DNA from: a bacterium
GTDB taxonomy: Bacteria > Krumholzibacteriota > Krumholzibacteriia > LZORAL124-64-63
Reading direction: 5' to 3'
NCBI GenBank assembly: GCA_018652925.1
Contig: JABIBH010000137.1
Location: forward strand, 1 to 7,521
DNA length: 7,521 nucleotides
Part shown: piece after piece, positions 6,727-7,521 of the stretch
Layout: every line of letters starts with the position of its first letter
Position numbering within the stretch: the first letter of the stretch is position 1
Program-made: the position numbers and the translations under genes
Notes under the pieces: model-generated
Databases searched by the model: none
The model's input: the letters and a program-made list of their open reading frames with translations, nothing else
What the model was told of the DNA's origin: nothing

Positions 6727-7521
6727 AATGTCTGAAATGCCGACGGTTAGTATGGAAAAGTGTAATGCCATGTTTGTTGGCTGCATCAATTACGTCATCA
6801 TCACGAATGCTGCCACCTGGAGCAACGATTGCGCTTATACCGATTTCAGCAAGTTGTTCAATACTATCTGCAAATGGGAAAAATGCATCCGATGCACAGA
6901 CTGCACCTCGCAACGAAAGTTCCTGCTCTCCGGCTTTGCGGATAGCAATCTTTGTAGAATCCACTCTGCTCATCTGCCCGGCACCAATGCCGAGTGTTGC
7001 TTTACTGTTGCCCAGGACAATAGCATTACTTTTGACATGTTTGCAAACTCGCCAGTTAAATTCCAGCGCATCAATCTGATCTTCATCCGGAGTTGGCCCG
7101 GCAACATGTTTCCATTCTGAAAGTTCAGGGAAACCATTGTCCTCATCCTGTTGCAATACAACAGAACCAAACGTTCTGCTCTGACCATATGTTGCTTCAG
7201 AAAACAGATCAGAATCAAATGTCAGAATTCTGAGATTCTTTTTCTTGGATAACTTTGCAAGAGCATCTTCACTATATGAAGGTGCAAGGATTACTTCACA
7301 AAAACGAGATGCAAGAAGTTCAGCAGCTGGTAATTCCAGCTCCGTAGTGAATGAAAATATCCCGCCAAATGCAGAATCAGGATCACATGCCAACGCCTCT
7401 TCCAATGCAATCAGCCCGTTCTCTGCTTTACCAACTCCGCATGGATTGGTGTGCTTCACAGCAGTACAGCAACACCCTTCCAGGTCATTAATCATTTTCA
7501 AAGAAGCAATCACATCAATCA
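6725..7521 (-). CDS. purH: Bifunctional purine biosynthesis protein PurH, C-terminal AICAR transformylase part (5' end cut by window edge)
   Basis: PurH performs the last two steps to IMP: formyl transfer from 10-formyl-tetrahydrofolate to AICAR, then IMP cyclisation. Only the last 264 residues are present, roughly half of a normal PurH (just over 500 residues), all within the transformylase domain; the N-terminal IMP cyclohydrolase domain lies beyond the window. The frame is open to base 7521, so there is no start codon here; the GTG at 7511-7513 is an internal valine. Diagnostic motifs: VKHTNPCGVG with the catalytic Lys-His pair (codons at 7451-7456), ALACDPDSAFGGI, KSNAIVL, LGIGAGQMSRVDS, ASDAFFPFADSIE, APGGSIRDDDVI and the terminal RHFRH. 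Just before the KHTNPCG motif there are three consecutive cysteines (LEGCCCTAV), where most family members have small or hydrophobic residues. It ends in TAG 8 bases before guaA. Confidence 0.97.
   Translation of the reverse strand, partial: IDVIASLKMINDLEGCCCTAVKHTNPCGVGKAENGLIALEEALACDPDSAFGGIFSFTTELELPAAELLASRFCEVILAPSYSEDALAKLSKKKNLRILTFDSDLFSEATYGQSRTFGSVVLQQDEDNGFPELSEWKHVAGPTPDEDQIDALEFNWRVCKHVKSNAIVLGNSKATLGIGAGQMSRVDSTKIAIRKAGEQELSLRGAVCASDAFFPFADSIEQLAEIGISAIVAPGGSIRDDDVIDAANKHGITLFHTNRRHFRH

Noticed and set aside
6656..7120. Plus-strand open frame spanning the guaA/purH junction
   Set aside because: It is antisense to two well-conserved enzymes and has no motif of its own.

Overview
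The window is one co-directional block of five genes, all on the minus strand. In transcription order (right to left) they are: the C-terminal half of purH (AICAR transformylase domain), guaA (GMP synthase), a large exported M6-type zinc metalloprotease with a FlgD-like C-terminal tail, a small membrane lipid kinase of the dolichol/polyprenol/diacylglycerol kinase family, and the N-terminal two thirds of secA. purH and secA both run off the window edges. No RNA gene, mobile element, CRISPR array, terminator or convincing promoter is visible, and plus-strand open frames look like shadows of the minus-strand genes.

The packing is operon-like. purH and guaA are separated by 8 bases. guaA and the protease are separated by 2 bases if the protease starts at the TTG argued for here. 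The protease and the lipid kinase overlap by 4 bases (GTGA). The lipid kinase and secA are separated by 29 bases. Three of the starts (guaA, protease, secA) have a clear purine-rich ribosome binding site exactly 5 bases upstream; at guaA and the protease that site touches or overlaps the upstream stop codon. The lipid kinase has no such site and is probably translated by coupling to the protease.

Organism: the sequence points to a bacterium of the Fibrobacteres-Chlorobi-Bacteroidetes (FCB) superphylum or a related uncultured candidate phylum. The reasons are the SecA type (long acidic linker after the first nucleotide-binding motifs and a wording resembling Bacteroidetes/FCB SecA) and the exported protease, which combines an M6 catalytic domain with a C-terminal FlgD-like Ig module of the kind common on secreted proteins of those lineages. 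This is recognition from memory, not a database search. The DNA is slightly AT-rich by eye and looks uniform across the five genes, with no sign of recent transfer.

How the genes fit: purH and guaA act in purine biosynthesis (last steps to IMP, then XMP to GMP). The next three genes concern the envelope: an exported peptidase, a membrane lipid kinase, and the Sec motor ATPase that would drive export of the peptidase. The only unusual member is the M6 protease embedded in a housekeeping cluster. I see no evidence of a defence system or other multi-gene novel system here.
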